A stretch of 61,814 bases of DNA from Cytophagales bacterium (GTDB lineage Bacteria; Bacteroidota; Bacteroidia; Cytophagales; Microscillaceae), in contig RDZE01000046.1 in assembly GCA_004293905.1 (NCBI GenBank), forward strand, positions 1-61,814, given 5' to 3'. This document shows, one piece after another, positions 26,288 through 34,794 of the stretch. The notes beneath the pieces are model-generated. The model was given only the letters and a program-made list of their open reading frames with translations, did no database searches and was not told the DNA's origin. The position numbers and the translations under genes are program-made. Positions within the stretch are counted from its first letter, which is position 1, and every line of letters starts with the position of its first letter.

Positions 26288-27442
26288 TTAATTCTTTTCT
26301 TTGATATGGAAAAAAAAGGAAGGTTGGACTACTCCTTTTGGCAATAAGATAGTTTGGTAGATATTGCCTTCTTGTATTTCTAAAACAACAATTTGCTGCA
26401 ACCAATCTTGTAATTCATTATTGGCAATCAGATGTAAATTGAGGGTATATTTGCCCGATTTGAGTTGTATTTGTGGGATTTGAAATTCATAATATTGTTT
26501 TTCGTCAAATATATCTATTGGTTGATGAACAAAAAGATTGCTGAAATGATAAATACAAAGTCCATTGAAGTCAAAAATACCGAAACTAAGATGTAAATTT
26601 TGAAAGGCTTTATCTGCTTTTTTTTCTAAATAAAAAGAGATTTTACATTCTTCATTGGGCTGGTAGCTTGTTTTATTGAAAACGATTTTACTAAAAATTA
26701 GTTCTGATTTTTGGGCGTGGCTACGTGTCAAATTGTTTAATTGCACAGTAGCGTCTTGAGCTTGCAAATGTTGTTGGCTGTAGGATTTTATTACTTGTGT
26801 TGGTTCTCCTATTTGCATGAGTTTGCCTTCTTCCAGCCAAAGAACCCTGTCTGATAGTTGTTGAATCAATGCCATTTGATGTGTTACAAAGAGTACTGTT
26901 TTTTGATTTTGTATCAATTCTAAGAGTTTATTTACTCCTTTTTGTTGATAAATAGCATCTCCTACTAAAAAAATTTCATCTATTAGGATAATATCATTTG
27001 CCAAAAAAACTGCCATTGCAAAGGCGAGCCTCATTTGCATACCTGTTGAATAGTGTTTGATAGGGGTATGCTTGTTGTGGCTTATTTCAGTAAATTGTAC
27101 GATTTTTTCATATTGCGCCATTACTTGTTGGCGGCTAAAACCCATCATTGCGCCATAAAACAAGATGTTATCTTTGGCATTGAGTTCTTTTTGCAGAGTA
27201 GCCCCTAATGAGAGTAATGCAGTAATGCGCCCGTTCAGTTTGATATATCCTTCGTTTTGCTTGGTTATTTTGGCAATAATCCTCAAAAGTGTGCTTTTGC
27301 CTGCTCCATTTCTGCCGATAATACCAATAAGTTCGCCTTTTTGGGCTTCAAAAGATATATTTTTCAGCGCGTATTTCTCTTCGTTTTGCTGTGTTTTTGG
27401 ATATTTTTTTGAGAGATTTTCTATGCGCAGAACTGCATTCAT
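26288..27442 (-). CDS. Polysaccharide ABC transporter ATP-binding protein (Wzt-type)
   Basis: A 384-residue ATPase of the O-antigen/teichoic-acid export group. Walker A GRNGAGKST (about 42-50), Q-loop region, signature HYSTGMQMRLAFA, Walker B IILIDEIF and switch His (FVTHQMALI) are all present. Residues 240-384 form a Wzt C-terminal beta domain that may bind the glycan terminus. The partner permease (Wzm) is not in the window. It lies 5 bases downstream of the SurA-like gene and 4 bases upstream of the methyltransferase. Confidence 0.92.
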   Translation of the reverse strand: MNAVLRIENLSKKYPKTQQNEEKYALKNISFEAQKGELIGIIGRNGAGKSTLLRIIAKITKQNEGYIKLNGRITALLSLGATLQKELNAKDNILFYGAMMGFSRQQVMAQYEKIVQFTEISHNKHTPIKHYSTGMQMRLAFAMAVFLANDIILIDEIFLVGDAIYQQKGVNKLLELIQNQKTVLFVTHQMALIQQLSDRVLWLEEGKLMQIGEPTQVIKSYSQQHLQAQDATVQLNNLTRSHAQKSELIFSKIVFNKTSYQPNEECKISFYLEKKADKAFQNLHLSFGIFDFNGLCIYHFSNLFVHQPIDIFDEKQYYEFQIPQIQLKSGKYTLNLHLIANNELQDWLQQIVVLEIQEGNIYQTILLPKGVVQPSFFFHIKEKN

Positions 27443-27447
27443 TGGTT

Positions 27448-28788
27448 TTATTGTGTATCTATCTTTATACAGTCTTTGTATTCGGGCTCAATGAAGATAT
27501 AAACTTGTTTGAAGGCTTTTCTGAACCATTGGTCTATGACTTGCTCTTTTTTGTATTCTAAGGCGATTCGCTGTATCTTGTCGTAGTCGTCTTTGAGTGT
27601 AGCAAAGTGCCTATTGGAGCGTGACTTGAAATAAATAATACGTAGGGCTTGTTTGCCGTCATCAGTTCTAAAAGGCAATGGGCGAGAGTAAGTGCCTACT
27701 TTCATAGTATCAATCACATTGTAGAGATATGAATCAAAGTTAGCGTCTACTTCTATTTTATTGCCAGAGCTTCCTTGTATATAGCCTCCATTAGAAGAAG
27801 TTTGTTTGTCTTGGGAAAATTCTTTAGCAGCTTTTTCAAAAGTGATGCTATCAAGAATGATGAGTGTGCGTATGCTATCCAAATAGTTTTGTGCATATTG
27901 CACGTCTATAGTAGAAGACGTAGGGCGCAAAAGTATGTGTCTTGAGTTGTATTCATTGCCTCTTTTTTCTATCACTTGTATGAGGTGATAACCATAGGGC
28001 GATTCGATAGGCATTGATATTTCATTGGCTTTCATTCTGAAAACGGCGGCTTCGAATTCAGGCACTAACCCTCCTCTTTTATTCCAACCTAAATCTCCAC
28101 CATTTTTAGCACTTGAAGGGTCTTGTGAGTGCTTTTTTGCCATATCTGCAAAAGTTTGCGCCCCTGAGATGATTTGTTCACGGATACCAAGTAATTTTTC
28201 TTTTACCAATCGTTTTTGCTCTTTGTTCATTTCGGGAACCATGACTATCTGCCCTATTTCTACTTCAACAGGAATAATAAGGCTGTCTTTGGGGAGGTTT
28301 TTATAGAATTCTGTTACTTCATTGGGCGTTATTTTTACATTTTCAGTAATGATATCTTGCATTTCTTGGGCTATCATTTGCTCTTTGATGTCTAATCGTA
28401 GTTCATCTTTGATTTGGAGCATGGTCTTTCCATAAGCCTTTTCCAATACAGTAATATCGCCACCTGCTTGTTGTACTAAATAATCTATGCGGCGGTCTAA
28501 TTGGTCTTCTACGTTTTCGTCTTCTACAAATACGGAGTCTATTTCAGATTTGGCTAAAATTATTTTGTTATAAACCAGCGATTTAACAAGTTGGCATTTT
28601 TCATCGGGGGTTATTTTTCCTTCTGAAAGTAATTGTTGATAAGCCAATTCTATTTCCGATTGTAAAATGATATAGTTATCAACTTTTACAGCGATTTTGT
28701 CCCCTATCGAACCCCCTTGAGCTTGTGTATGAGGGGCATAGACAAACTGAAGGAATAGTAAAAAACATAATACAAGAAGACTTTTCAT
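27448..28788 (-). CDS. SurA-like periplasmic chaperone / peptidyl-prolyl isomerase
   Basis: A 446-residue exported foldase. The signal peptide (MKSLLVLCFLLFLQF to TQAQ) decides the start; the longer ORF would place 20 polar residues before it. Residues 25-160 form a SurA-like N-terminal chaperone domain. Two parvulin (PpiC) domains follow: the first about 170-275 (AKKHSQDPSSAKNGGDLGW to YGYHLIQV), the second about 280-390 (SRHILLRP, KEFSQDKQTSSNGG). SurA helps outer-membrane barrels reach the BAM complex. It is third in a row of three PPIase genes. Confidence 0.9.
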   Translation of the reverse strand: MKSLLVLCFLLFLQFVYAPHTQAQGGSIGDKIAVKVDNYIILQSEIELAYQQLLSEGKITPDEKCQLVKSLVYNKIILAKSEIDSVFVEDENVEDQLDRRIDYLVQQAGGDITVLEKAYGKTMLQIKDELRLDIKEQMIAQEMQDIITENVKITPNEVTEFYKNLPKDSLIIPVEVEIGQIVMVPEMNKEQKRLVKEKLLGIREQIISGAQTFADMAKKHSQDPSSAKNGGDLGWNKRGGLVPEFEAAVFRMKANEISMPIESPYGYHLIQVIEKRGNEYNSRHILLRPTSSTIDVQYAQNYLDSIRTLIILDSITFEKAAKEFSQDKQTSSNGGYIQGSSGNKIEVDANFDSYLYNVIDTMKVGTYSRPLPFRTDDGKQALRIIYFKSRSNRHFATLKDDYDKIQRIALEYKKEQVIDQWFRKAFKQVYIFIEPEYKDCIKIDTQ

Positions 28789-28795
28789 GGGTAGT

Positions 28796-29635
28796 TTATT
28801 TATAAATGGTAAATTTTTTATCTTTCTGTGCTTTTTCATAAATTTCATTTTCTAAATTTTTGAGTAATGTTGTTTTTCTTTCTTGAAGTATCATGTTTTT
28901 AATTCTTTCTTCTACAAAATTGAGTGGTGCTAATTCATTGGTAGCTTTCCAATCTTTGAGGTAATAAAATATAATGTGTTCTTCTGTTTTTATTTCCTGA
29001 AGACTGTTAAGTGGCATGGTTTCCGTATTATTTTGTGCTTTCTGCCAAATACCTGCATTAATGAATAGTTCTTGCGCGTTCATCCACGTTGAGTCATTGA
29101 GGTGGTAAAAGATTGCATTGTTTTTTGCATATTCTTTTATTTTTTTCGCATTTTTAGAGGTATTTTCTTGCAATAATTTTTTAAGTGAGTCTAATTGGTC
29201 TGCTTGTGAAGGTATTTTTATTATCCAAACTTTTGCTATAGCTTGTGAAAGTGCGAAATTGGTTTGGTTTTTTTGGAAATATTGATTGATTTCTTCTTTG
29301 GTTATTTTGGTGTCTAATTTCTTTTGTATATAATTTTTTTCAAATTCAAATCTAATGAGTGATTGTTTATAGTCATCTACTTTTCTATTGATTTCGTTTT
29401 GTATGCCTTGTAATTCTTTTTCGGCTTCCCCTAAAATAAGTTGTTTGCGTATCCAATGTTCTATGAATCTCTCTGCCCACCTTGCACTGTCTTGCTTGCT
29501 TATGTTTTTAGGAATCATGCCTACTAAGTCAGTATCCCACAATTTTTGTTGATTTACTTCTGCTATGAGTTTTTTGTTATTGTTTTCAGAACTATTACCA
29601 CAAGCATTGAGTATGAATATGGCACTTCCGAGCAT
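28796..29635 (-). CDS. Lipoprotein of the peptidyl-prolyl isomerase / SurA N-terminal family
   Basis: A 279-residue lipoprotein. The ATG at 29635 gives MLGSAIFILNAC with Cys12 as lipidation site; a start at 29722 would overlap the upstream gene by 76 bases and spoil the signal. The body is helical and Lys/Glu/Gln-rich, with the SurA-type segments SARWAERFIEHWIRKQLIL and INQYFQKNQTNFAL. The parvulin core is poorly conserved, so it may be a chaperone without isomerase activity. It sits between two clear PPIase genes with gaps of 7 and 11 bases. Confidence 0.75.
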   Translation of the reverse strand: MLGSAIFILNACGNSSENNNKKLIAEVNQQKLWDTDLVGMIPKNISKQDSARWAERFIEHWIRKQLILGEAEKELQGIQNEINRKVDDYKQSLIRFEFEKNYIQKKLDTKITKEEINQYFQKNQTNFALSQAIAKVWIIKIPSQADQLDSLKKLLQENTSKNAKKIKEYAKNNAIFYHLNDSTWMNAQELFINAGIWQKAQNNTETMPLNSLQEIKTEEHIIFYYLKDWKATNELAPLNFVEERIKNMILQERKTTLLKNLENEIYEKAQKDKKFTIYK

Positions 29636-29646
29636 GAGTAATTGTA

Positions 29647-31971
29647 TTATTTGATGATAAGTTTTTGTATTTCGGGCTGATTGTAGGTGATGATGTGTTT
29701 CTTTTTGAGTGCGTTTATCCATTCGTTTTCTAAGTATAATTGATAATCATTGATTACTTTTCCTTTGGCTTCTTTGAATTCTTTGGGTCTTGGGGGAAAT
29801 ATTTCGGCGATGTCTATTCTGATGATTTTACCGTTGGTATCGTTGATGGTTTGCGTTCCTATTTTCCATTCTATAGTGTCAAGAAAATTATTATCACCTT
29901 TTTCAAAAATTTGATTGCTTTTCTTTATGCTATTGGGTTTTTCTGCATTGAGAATATTGACTGCTGTTTGTTTATCTGTGGAAAAGAGTGTAAGTTCTAT
30001 TCTTCTGTTTTTGTTTCTTTCGGTTTTGGAGATGGGTTTGAAGAAACTAAAATCTTTCACAATAATTTGTTCTTGTTTTACTCCTTTTTGTTGCAAAAAA
30101 GTGCTTACTTCTTTGGCTCTGCTGAGGGATAATGTTCCTGACTCGGCGGGGTCGGCATGCCCTGCAATTTCTATCTGTAGATTGGGTTGCGTTCTGAGCC
30201 TATCTGCCCATTTTTCGAGTTCGAAGGCGGTTTTATTGTCAATTTTATAGCTATCTTTTTCAAACAAAAATGTTGTGGGATTGATGATGGCGTATCGTTC
30301 TTGTTCGAGTAATGTGTTGAGTTTCTGAGCGGTTTCGGTATCAGTTAGTTCATAAATAGTGGCATTGGCACGTGTTTTCCATTGGTATTGTTCTCTGTTT
30401 TGAAGAAAATATTTCTCTGCGCCAAGTGTATCGTTGAGTGCTTTTTGCCACACTTTTTCGTTCATTATCTGGAAAAGCATCATACCTTCGGTGTAGTCTT
30501 TTACAAGGAGTTGGTAGTTTGGGTATTTTTTCTCTAAAAGGCTTTTTTCAAACTCAATGGTAGCGAAATCTTTGAATCTTTTGTATAAAATATCAAAATA
30601 GTTAGCGGGCTGGTTTATATCACTTTTCGGCACTTGTTTTTCGGTGATATATTGAAAAAAGTCGCCTACAGTAAATTCTCTTTTTTGTTTGAGGTCTTTG
30701 TTTTCAAAACTAATGAGTGCTTCGTTAAGGGAGGGGTCATTTTTTTCATAATTCCATTCGCCTCTTAGAAGTGCATTATCGGCACGGGCACGTATTTTTT
30801 CGTAGGTTTTTATGTTCTCTTGTAGGGCATTGTTTTTTTGCAATTTGTCTACCAATGCTTTTTGTGTAATCTCATATCGTGAGCCTCTAAGTACTTTTTG
30901 CCTTAGTTCATCTTCTACTTCTTCAAAAGAGGTAGGTTTTTGTTTCTCAAGAAGTTTGATGATATGCCAGCCGTATTGTGTGATAAATGGTTTGGATATT
31001 TCGCCTTTGTTTTGAAGATTAAGTGCTACTTTTTCAAATTCAGGAATCACTTTTCTGATGGTAAATTCGGGTAGTTCTCCTGCTTTGTTTCTTGAATCTT
31101 TGTCATCGGAATATTCTATGCACAATTGACTCCAATCTCCTCCTTTTTGTAGTTTTTCGTATACTTCCTCTATTCGTTTTTTTGCTTTGGCAGAGTCAGC
31201 AGCAGAGGCATTGGGAGCTATGCTCACCATAATATGTGCTGTTTTGATGGTGCCATTGGCGGGGCGGCGGTCTAACACTTTGAGAAAATGATAGCCTAAA
31301 CTGGTGCGAAAAAGTCCTGATATTTCGCCTACTGTGGCGTTGTAGGAGGCATTTTCGAAGTTATACATCATTTGTAGTGCAGTGAAATAGCCTATATTGC
31401 CGTTGTTGAATTGGGCAGTGGGGTCTTCGGAATAGGTATAGGCTAAGTTCTCGAAGCTTTTGCCTTCTAAGGCTTTTTTGCGGAGTTCTATGATTTTTTC
31501 GTAGGCGATGAGGGTATCTTGTGGGTCGGCTTCCTCTGATACTTTGAGCAATATGTGCGAAACATTAACCTCTTCTTGCATTCGGTTGTAGGCTTCTTTG
31601 ACAAGCTCATCTACTTTTTCTTGGTCTATGAGGTAGGGTTGGGCAAGTTGGTCGCGGTAGCTTTGCATTTCGCGTTTGAAACCATCTCTTTGGTCTATTT
31701 TTTCTTCTTGTGCGTCTACGATTTTTAGTTTGTAATTGATGTAGTTTTGCAGGTACTCTTCAATGCTTTGTTTGGAATAATCGGGATTGGTTGCGTTTTT
31801 TTCGTAGAGGTATTTAAAGTCGCTTACGTAGAGGGGTGTTTGTCCGATGGTAGCAATGACAGGCTCGCTGTTTGTGTTAGTTATTTTCTGCGTGGGATTA
31901 CAAGCTAAAAGAGTATAAAGAATGAATATGGATATTGTAAAGGATTGGTATGATTGAAGAAAAGATGCCAT
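29647..31971 (-). CDS. Lipoprotein foldase with tandem PpiC domains and an OmpA-like domain
   Basis: A 774-residue lipoprotein (lipobox LLAC, Cys24). Two parvulin domains lie at about 125-235 (VSHILLKVSEEAD to GYHFLKVL) and 240-345 (TAHIMVSIAPN to YGWHIIKLLEKQ). After a helical region, residues about 555-665 form an OmpA-type peptidoglycan-binding domain: FLFEKDSYKID, IEIAGHADPAESG, LSLSRAKEV, then KNRRIEL. The C-terminal tail (DYQLYLENEWINALKKKH) is usual for large Bacteroidota PPIases. A foldase tethered both to the outer membrane and to peptidoglycan would be held in the periplasm. It heads the operon with the two other PPIases and glycan genes. Confidence 0.88.
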   Translation of the reverse strand: MASFLQSYQSFTISIFILYTLLACNPTQKITNTNSEPVIATIGQTPLYVSDFKYLYEKNATNPDYSKQSIEEYLQNYINYKLKIVDAQEEKIDQRDGFKREMQSYRDQLAQPYLIDQEKVDELVKEAYNRMQEEVNVSHILLKVSEEADPQDTLIAYEKIIELRKKALEGKSFENLAYTYSEDPTAQFNNGNIGYFTALQMMYNFENASYNATVGEISGLFRTSLGYHFLKVLDRRPANGTIKTAHIMVSIAPNASAADSAKAKKRIEEVYEKLQKGGDWSQLCIEYSDDKDSRNKAGELPEFTIRKVIPEFEKVALNLQNKGEISKPFITQYGWHIIKLLEKQKPTSFEEVEDELRQKVLRGSRYEITQKALVDKLQKNNALQENIKTYEKIRARADNALLRGEWNYEKNDPSLNEALISFENKDLKQKREFTVGDFFQYITEKQVPKSDINQPANYFDILYKRFKDFATIEFEKSLLEKKYPNYQLLVKDYTEGMMLFQIMNEKVWQKALNDTLGAEKYFLQNREQYQWKTRANATIYELTDTETAQKLNTLLEQERYAIINPTTFLFEKDSYKIDNKTAFELEKWADRLRTQPNLQIEIAGHADPAESGTLSLSRAKEVSTFLQQKGVKQEQIIVKDFSFFKPISKTERNKNRRIELTLFSTDKQTAVNILNAEKPNSIKKSNQIFEKGDNNFLDTIEWKIGTQTINDTNGKIIRIDIAEIFPPRPKEFKEAKGKVINDYQLYLENEWINALKKKHIITYNQPEIQKLIIK

Positions 31972-32056
31972 TGTTATTGTTTTGAATTGTGATTATAGGC
32001 AAATAAAAACTTTGCAATTTTAGTAATTTTTAGCTATTATTCAAAGAAAAACCTTA

Positions 32057-32491
32057 CTATTTGTTGCTTTTTTTAGATTTGTTTTTGGAGAGTTGCCAAG
32101 TATTTTCTTTATTACTATATATAACCTCAACGGAGTCCATAATACGATTTACGAGCATAAGTCCTAACCCTCCTTTACGGCGTTCACTAATTATGTTTTG
32201 GAGGTCTGGCTCTTGGTAATCTTTGATGTTAAATTGGTCTGTACTTCGGTCTATGATTTCAAAAAGTACTTTTTCGTTGAGGTCGTGTATGCGGACTTCT
32301 ATCGATTCGGCGGGGTTGCATTGGTGGGAGTATATGATTAGATTGCTACATACCTCATCAACTGCTAAAATGAGTTGATTGATTTCTATTTCGGAGAATT
32401 GAAATTTGAAATCGTGCAATACGGCTTGGACAAACTGCCTAATGAGTTTGAGATTGTCGCGTGTGCAAGAGGCTTTGTATAAATGTAGCAT
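32057..32491 (-). CDS. Anti-sigma regulatory factor / serine kinase (RsbW-like, HATPase_c)
   Basis: A 144-residue GHKL-fold kinase. The N box is AVDEVCSNLIIYSH (Glu46, Asn50) and the G box KGGLGLMLVNRIMD. RsbW/SpoIIAB-type proteins bind a target regulator and phosphorylate their STAS antagonist. The ATG at 32491 is chosen because the upstream codons overlap the end of the STAS gene. The STAS gene is directly upstream with a 4-base gap, giving the classical antagonist-kinase pair. No sigma factor gene adjoins it. The SpoIIE-type phosphatase at 50.8 kb could be the third component. Confidence 0.88.
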   Translation of the reverse strand: MLHLYKASCTRDNLKLIRQFVQAVLHDFKFQFSEIEINQLILAVDEVCSNLIIYSHQCNPAESIEVRIHDLNEKVLFEIIDRSTDQFNIKDYQEPDLQNIISERRKGGLGLMLVNRIMDSVEVIYSNKENTWQLSKNKSKKSNK

Positions 32492-32495
32492 ATTG

Positions 32496-32834
32496 TTATT
32501 TATAAGCGTTTTCTTTGGCTTCTTCTGAAGTTTCGACAATGCTAATGAGTTGGTCTAATCCTAAAATTTGGAATACGTCTTTGACTTTTTCATTGAGGGC
32601 ATAGATACTGAAATATATTTTATTATCTTTAAAATCTTGCAAATAAGACATAAACACTCCTAAGCCTGCTGATGATATATAATTGAGGTTGGTGCCCTCG
32701 ATGAGTATATATTTTTCGCCTTCATTCATTGCTTTTTGAATGTTTTTGTCTAAAGTTAAAGAGGAGGAAACATCTACATCTCCGTAGATTTTGATAATGT
32801 AAAAATCTCCTTCTTTGGTTGATGTTATTTGCAT
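32496..32834 (-). CDS. STAS-domain anti-sigma factor antagonist (RsbV/SpoIIAA-like)
   Basis: A 112-residue single STAS domain. The phosphorylation loop reads NLNYISSAGLGVF, with the expected serine at 54 or 55. In the unphosphorylated form such proteins capture the partner kinase and free its target; phosphorylation by the kinase reverses this and a PP2C phosphatase resets it. It is translated just before the RsbW-like kinase. Confidence 0.92.
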   Translation of the reverse strand: MQITSTKEGDFYIIKIYGDVDVSSSLTLDKNIQKAMNEGEKYILIEGTNLNYISSAGLGVFMSYLQDFKDNKIYFSIYALNEKVKDVFQILGLDQLISIVETSEEAKENAYK

Positions 32835-32894
32835 GGGTTTTGGTTTAGTTTTTTGATACGTTTTTTTTATACAAACGTTTTATTATTTAGCAGT

Positions 32895-33659
32895 TTATAC
32901 TGTTTTTTTATTAACGATTGTAGAAGCGGCTTGGTCAGCGGGCAAGATAATTAAATCGGCTATATTGACATGGGCAGGTCTTGTAACGGTAAACCATATT
33001 ACATCGGCTATGTCTTCGGGAGTGAGGGGTTGGTATCCTGCATATACTTGTTTTGCGCGTTGCTCATCTCCTTTGAAACGTACCAATGAAAATTCTGTTT
33101 CGACAAGTCCGGGGTGTATGGCAGAAACTTTTACGTTGGTGGCGTTGAGGTCTATTCTGATGGCTTTAGTGAGTGCATCTACGGCGTGTTTAGAGGCACA
33201 ATATACGTTTCCGTTGGGGTAAACTTCTTTGCCTGCAATAGAACCTATGTTGATGATGTGGGCTTTGGGTTGGGCAAGGAGGGTAGGCAAAAGGGCTTGT
33301 GTTACGTACAATAGTCCTTTTACATTGAGGTCTATCATAGCGTCCCAATCAGCAAGTGTGCCGTTTTGTATGGGAGCTAAACCGTGTGCATTGCCTGCAT
33401 TATTGATGAGTATGCTAATATTTTTCCATTTTTCGGGGAGGCTTTCTATGGCTGTTTTGACTTGGTCGGCTTTGCTGACATCGAAGTTAAGGCTCAATAC
33501 TTCTGCTTTGCCTTTGAGTTCTTGGGTGAGGCTGTCTAACCTATCTTGTCGTCTGCCACAGATGATGATTGAAATGCCTTGTTGGGCAAAAAGTTCAGCA
33601 GTTGCTTTTCCAATGCCTGAGGTAGCTCCTGTAATGAGCGCAATAGTTGATGAATTCAT
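32895..33659 (-). CDS. Short-chain dehydrogenase/reductase (YdfG-like)
   Basis: A 254-residue SDR oxidoreductase. Cofactor motif TGATSGIGKAT at 10-20 with a following GRRQDRL that favours NADP. NNAGNAHG is at about 87-94 and the active site NIGSIAGKEVYPNGNVYCASK holds Ser, Tyr and Lys. It resembles E. coli YdfG and the serine / 3-hydroxy-acid dehydrogenases. The physiological substrate is unknown. It stands alone between the PorT-like and STAS genes. Confidence 0.9.
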   Translation of the reverse strand: MNSSTIALITGATSGIGKATAELFAQQGISIIICGRRQDRLDSLTQELKGKAEVLSLNFDVSKADQVKTAIESLPEKWKNISILINNAGNAHGLAPIQNGTLADWDAMIDLNVKGLLYVTQALLPTLLAQPKAHIINIGSIAGKEVYPNGNVYCASKHAVDALTKAIRIDLNATNVKVSAIHPGLVETEFSLVRFKGDEQRAKQVYAGYQPLTPEDIADVIWFTVTRPAHVNIADLIILPADQAASTIVNKKTV

Positions 33660-33735
33660 ACGAACTGTCTATAAATGGTTTACGATGCGTGGGTGCGAAT
33701 ATAGACAGTAGTCCAAAATTATCCAAATTTTGGTA

Positions 33736-34509
33736 TTAATTGAAATGAAAAAGTAACGATAGGCTGAAAGTATTGGCTTTTCGTATGGGTAGGCTAAAAT
33801 TGTTATTATCTTGTTGGAGTGCATTGATAAGCCCAAAAGAGAAACGCAATTCAGGAGAGAATTTGAAATATTGGTATCTTTTGTCTAAGCCAAAACCTAC
33901 TTCAACAGAAACATCGAAGGGGTTGGTGCGCAGAAGTTCGTTATCAGCATCTTTGGCTGCGGACATGCTGTAAGAGGGTTTGATGCCTGCTAATAAATAC
34001 ATATTGGAGTATCGGTTTTTTTCGCCACGAAGTTGTCCTTTGAATTTGACTACTATGGGCAATTCGAGCATGATGTTTTCTACATTTTTGTTGATGACGG
34101 TATCTGAAAAAGTGCCTGTAGGGGCGAATGTTCTGATGGTATAATCAATGCTTCGCTCGTAGAAACCCGCTGTGGGGGATATGCGGAGGTCAAAGTTTTC
34201 GTTCAGTCTTAGGTTGGCGAGGAAGCCTAAGGCAAAACCATTAGAAACGCGTGGATTGACTGTAATGACTGTATTTGGATTGGCGGGTTCGTTATCGGCT
34301 ACCATGAATCTGTTGAAATTGAGTCCTACTAAGAATCCATAAGTGAGTGCCTTGGCTGTTTTTCCGCCTGATTTATTATTGGTGAATGAGCCTACATTTT
34401 TATTGTGAAGGCTTTTGGGTTTTGCGACCAATAGGTGTTTCTGTTTTTGAGCATTAACAGAAGTTATTAGAAGCAATAAAAGTCCTATGGTGATGATTGA
34501 GCGTTTCAT
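33736..34509 (-). CDS. porT: PorT-like outer-membrane protein (type IX secretion / gliding)
   Basis: A 257-residue protein with a signal peptide (cleaved near VNAQ) and an outer-membrane beta-barrel pattern of alternating residues. Segments DLRISPTAGFYERSIDYTI, NIMLELPIVVKFKG and FKFSPELRFSFGLINALQ match what I remember of PorT, needed for T9SS export in Porphyromonas and Flavobacterium. The C-terminus ends in an aromatic barrel strand (FSLSLLFHFN). A T9SS client with sorting domain is encoded elsewhere in this window (24.5 kb). A small ORF ends 6 bases upstream, suggesting co-transcription. The family call is moderately sure; a generic PorT-type barrel is the alternative. Confidence 0.7.
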   Translation of the reverse strand: MKRSIITIGLLLLLITSVNAQKQKHLLVAKPKSLHNKNVGSFTNNKSGGKTAKALTYGFLVGLNFNRFMVADNEPANPNTVITVNPRVSNGFALGFLANLRLNENFDLRISPTAGFYERSIDYTIRTFAPTGTFSDTVINKNVENIMLELPIVVKFKGQLRGEKNRYSNMYLLAGIKPSYSMSAAKDADNELLRTNPFDVSVEVGFGLDKRYQYFKFSPELRFSFGLINALQQDNNNFSLPIRKANTFSLSLLFHFN

Positions 34510-34515
34510 ACTTTT

Positions 34516-34680
34516 TTATTTGAACGTAAAGATAACGTTTTTTTGATGAGTGTAGTATTGGTAGTTATTTATTTTTTGCTTGTTTTTAGTTTCTTTTTGC
34601 TCGTACTCAAAAAATTTTTCGGGCATCAGTTCTTGTATATTGATTCCAGCACCTGATAATCTTTTTTGGCTTATGAGCAT
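34516..34680 (-). CDS. Small ORF or gene remnant directly upstream of porT
   Basis: A 54-codon ATG-to-TAA ORF on the minus strand, six bases before the porT-like start. The translation (starts MLISQKRLSGAG, ends QKNVIFTFK) has a protein-like composition with several Lys, Tyr and Phe. The same frame is open for another 16 codons upstream, to a stop inside a run of seven A, where other frames also read short sensible stretches; a frameshifted longer gene is therefore possible. No family recognised. Confidence 0.35.
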   Translation of the reverse strand: MLISQKRLSGAGINIQELMPEKFFEYEQKETKNKQKINNYQYYTHQKNVIFTFK

Positions 34681-34794
34681 ATTTTGTATTTTTCTTGCTC
34701 TGAAATTTCTACTTTTAGGGTTCTTTTTTTAGGGAAAATAGTCTAATGTTTGAGCGCGCTTGCATTTTCTTGCCCAATCTTATGAATGATGAGA

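Noticed and set aside
33229..33711. 160-codon plus-strand ORF
   Set aside because: Antisense to the SDR gene; the opposite strand has the full SDR motif set.
34621..34740. Terminator between the glycan operon and the porT region
   Set aside because: T-runs are present but no stable hairpin was found on the minus strand.
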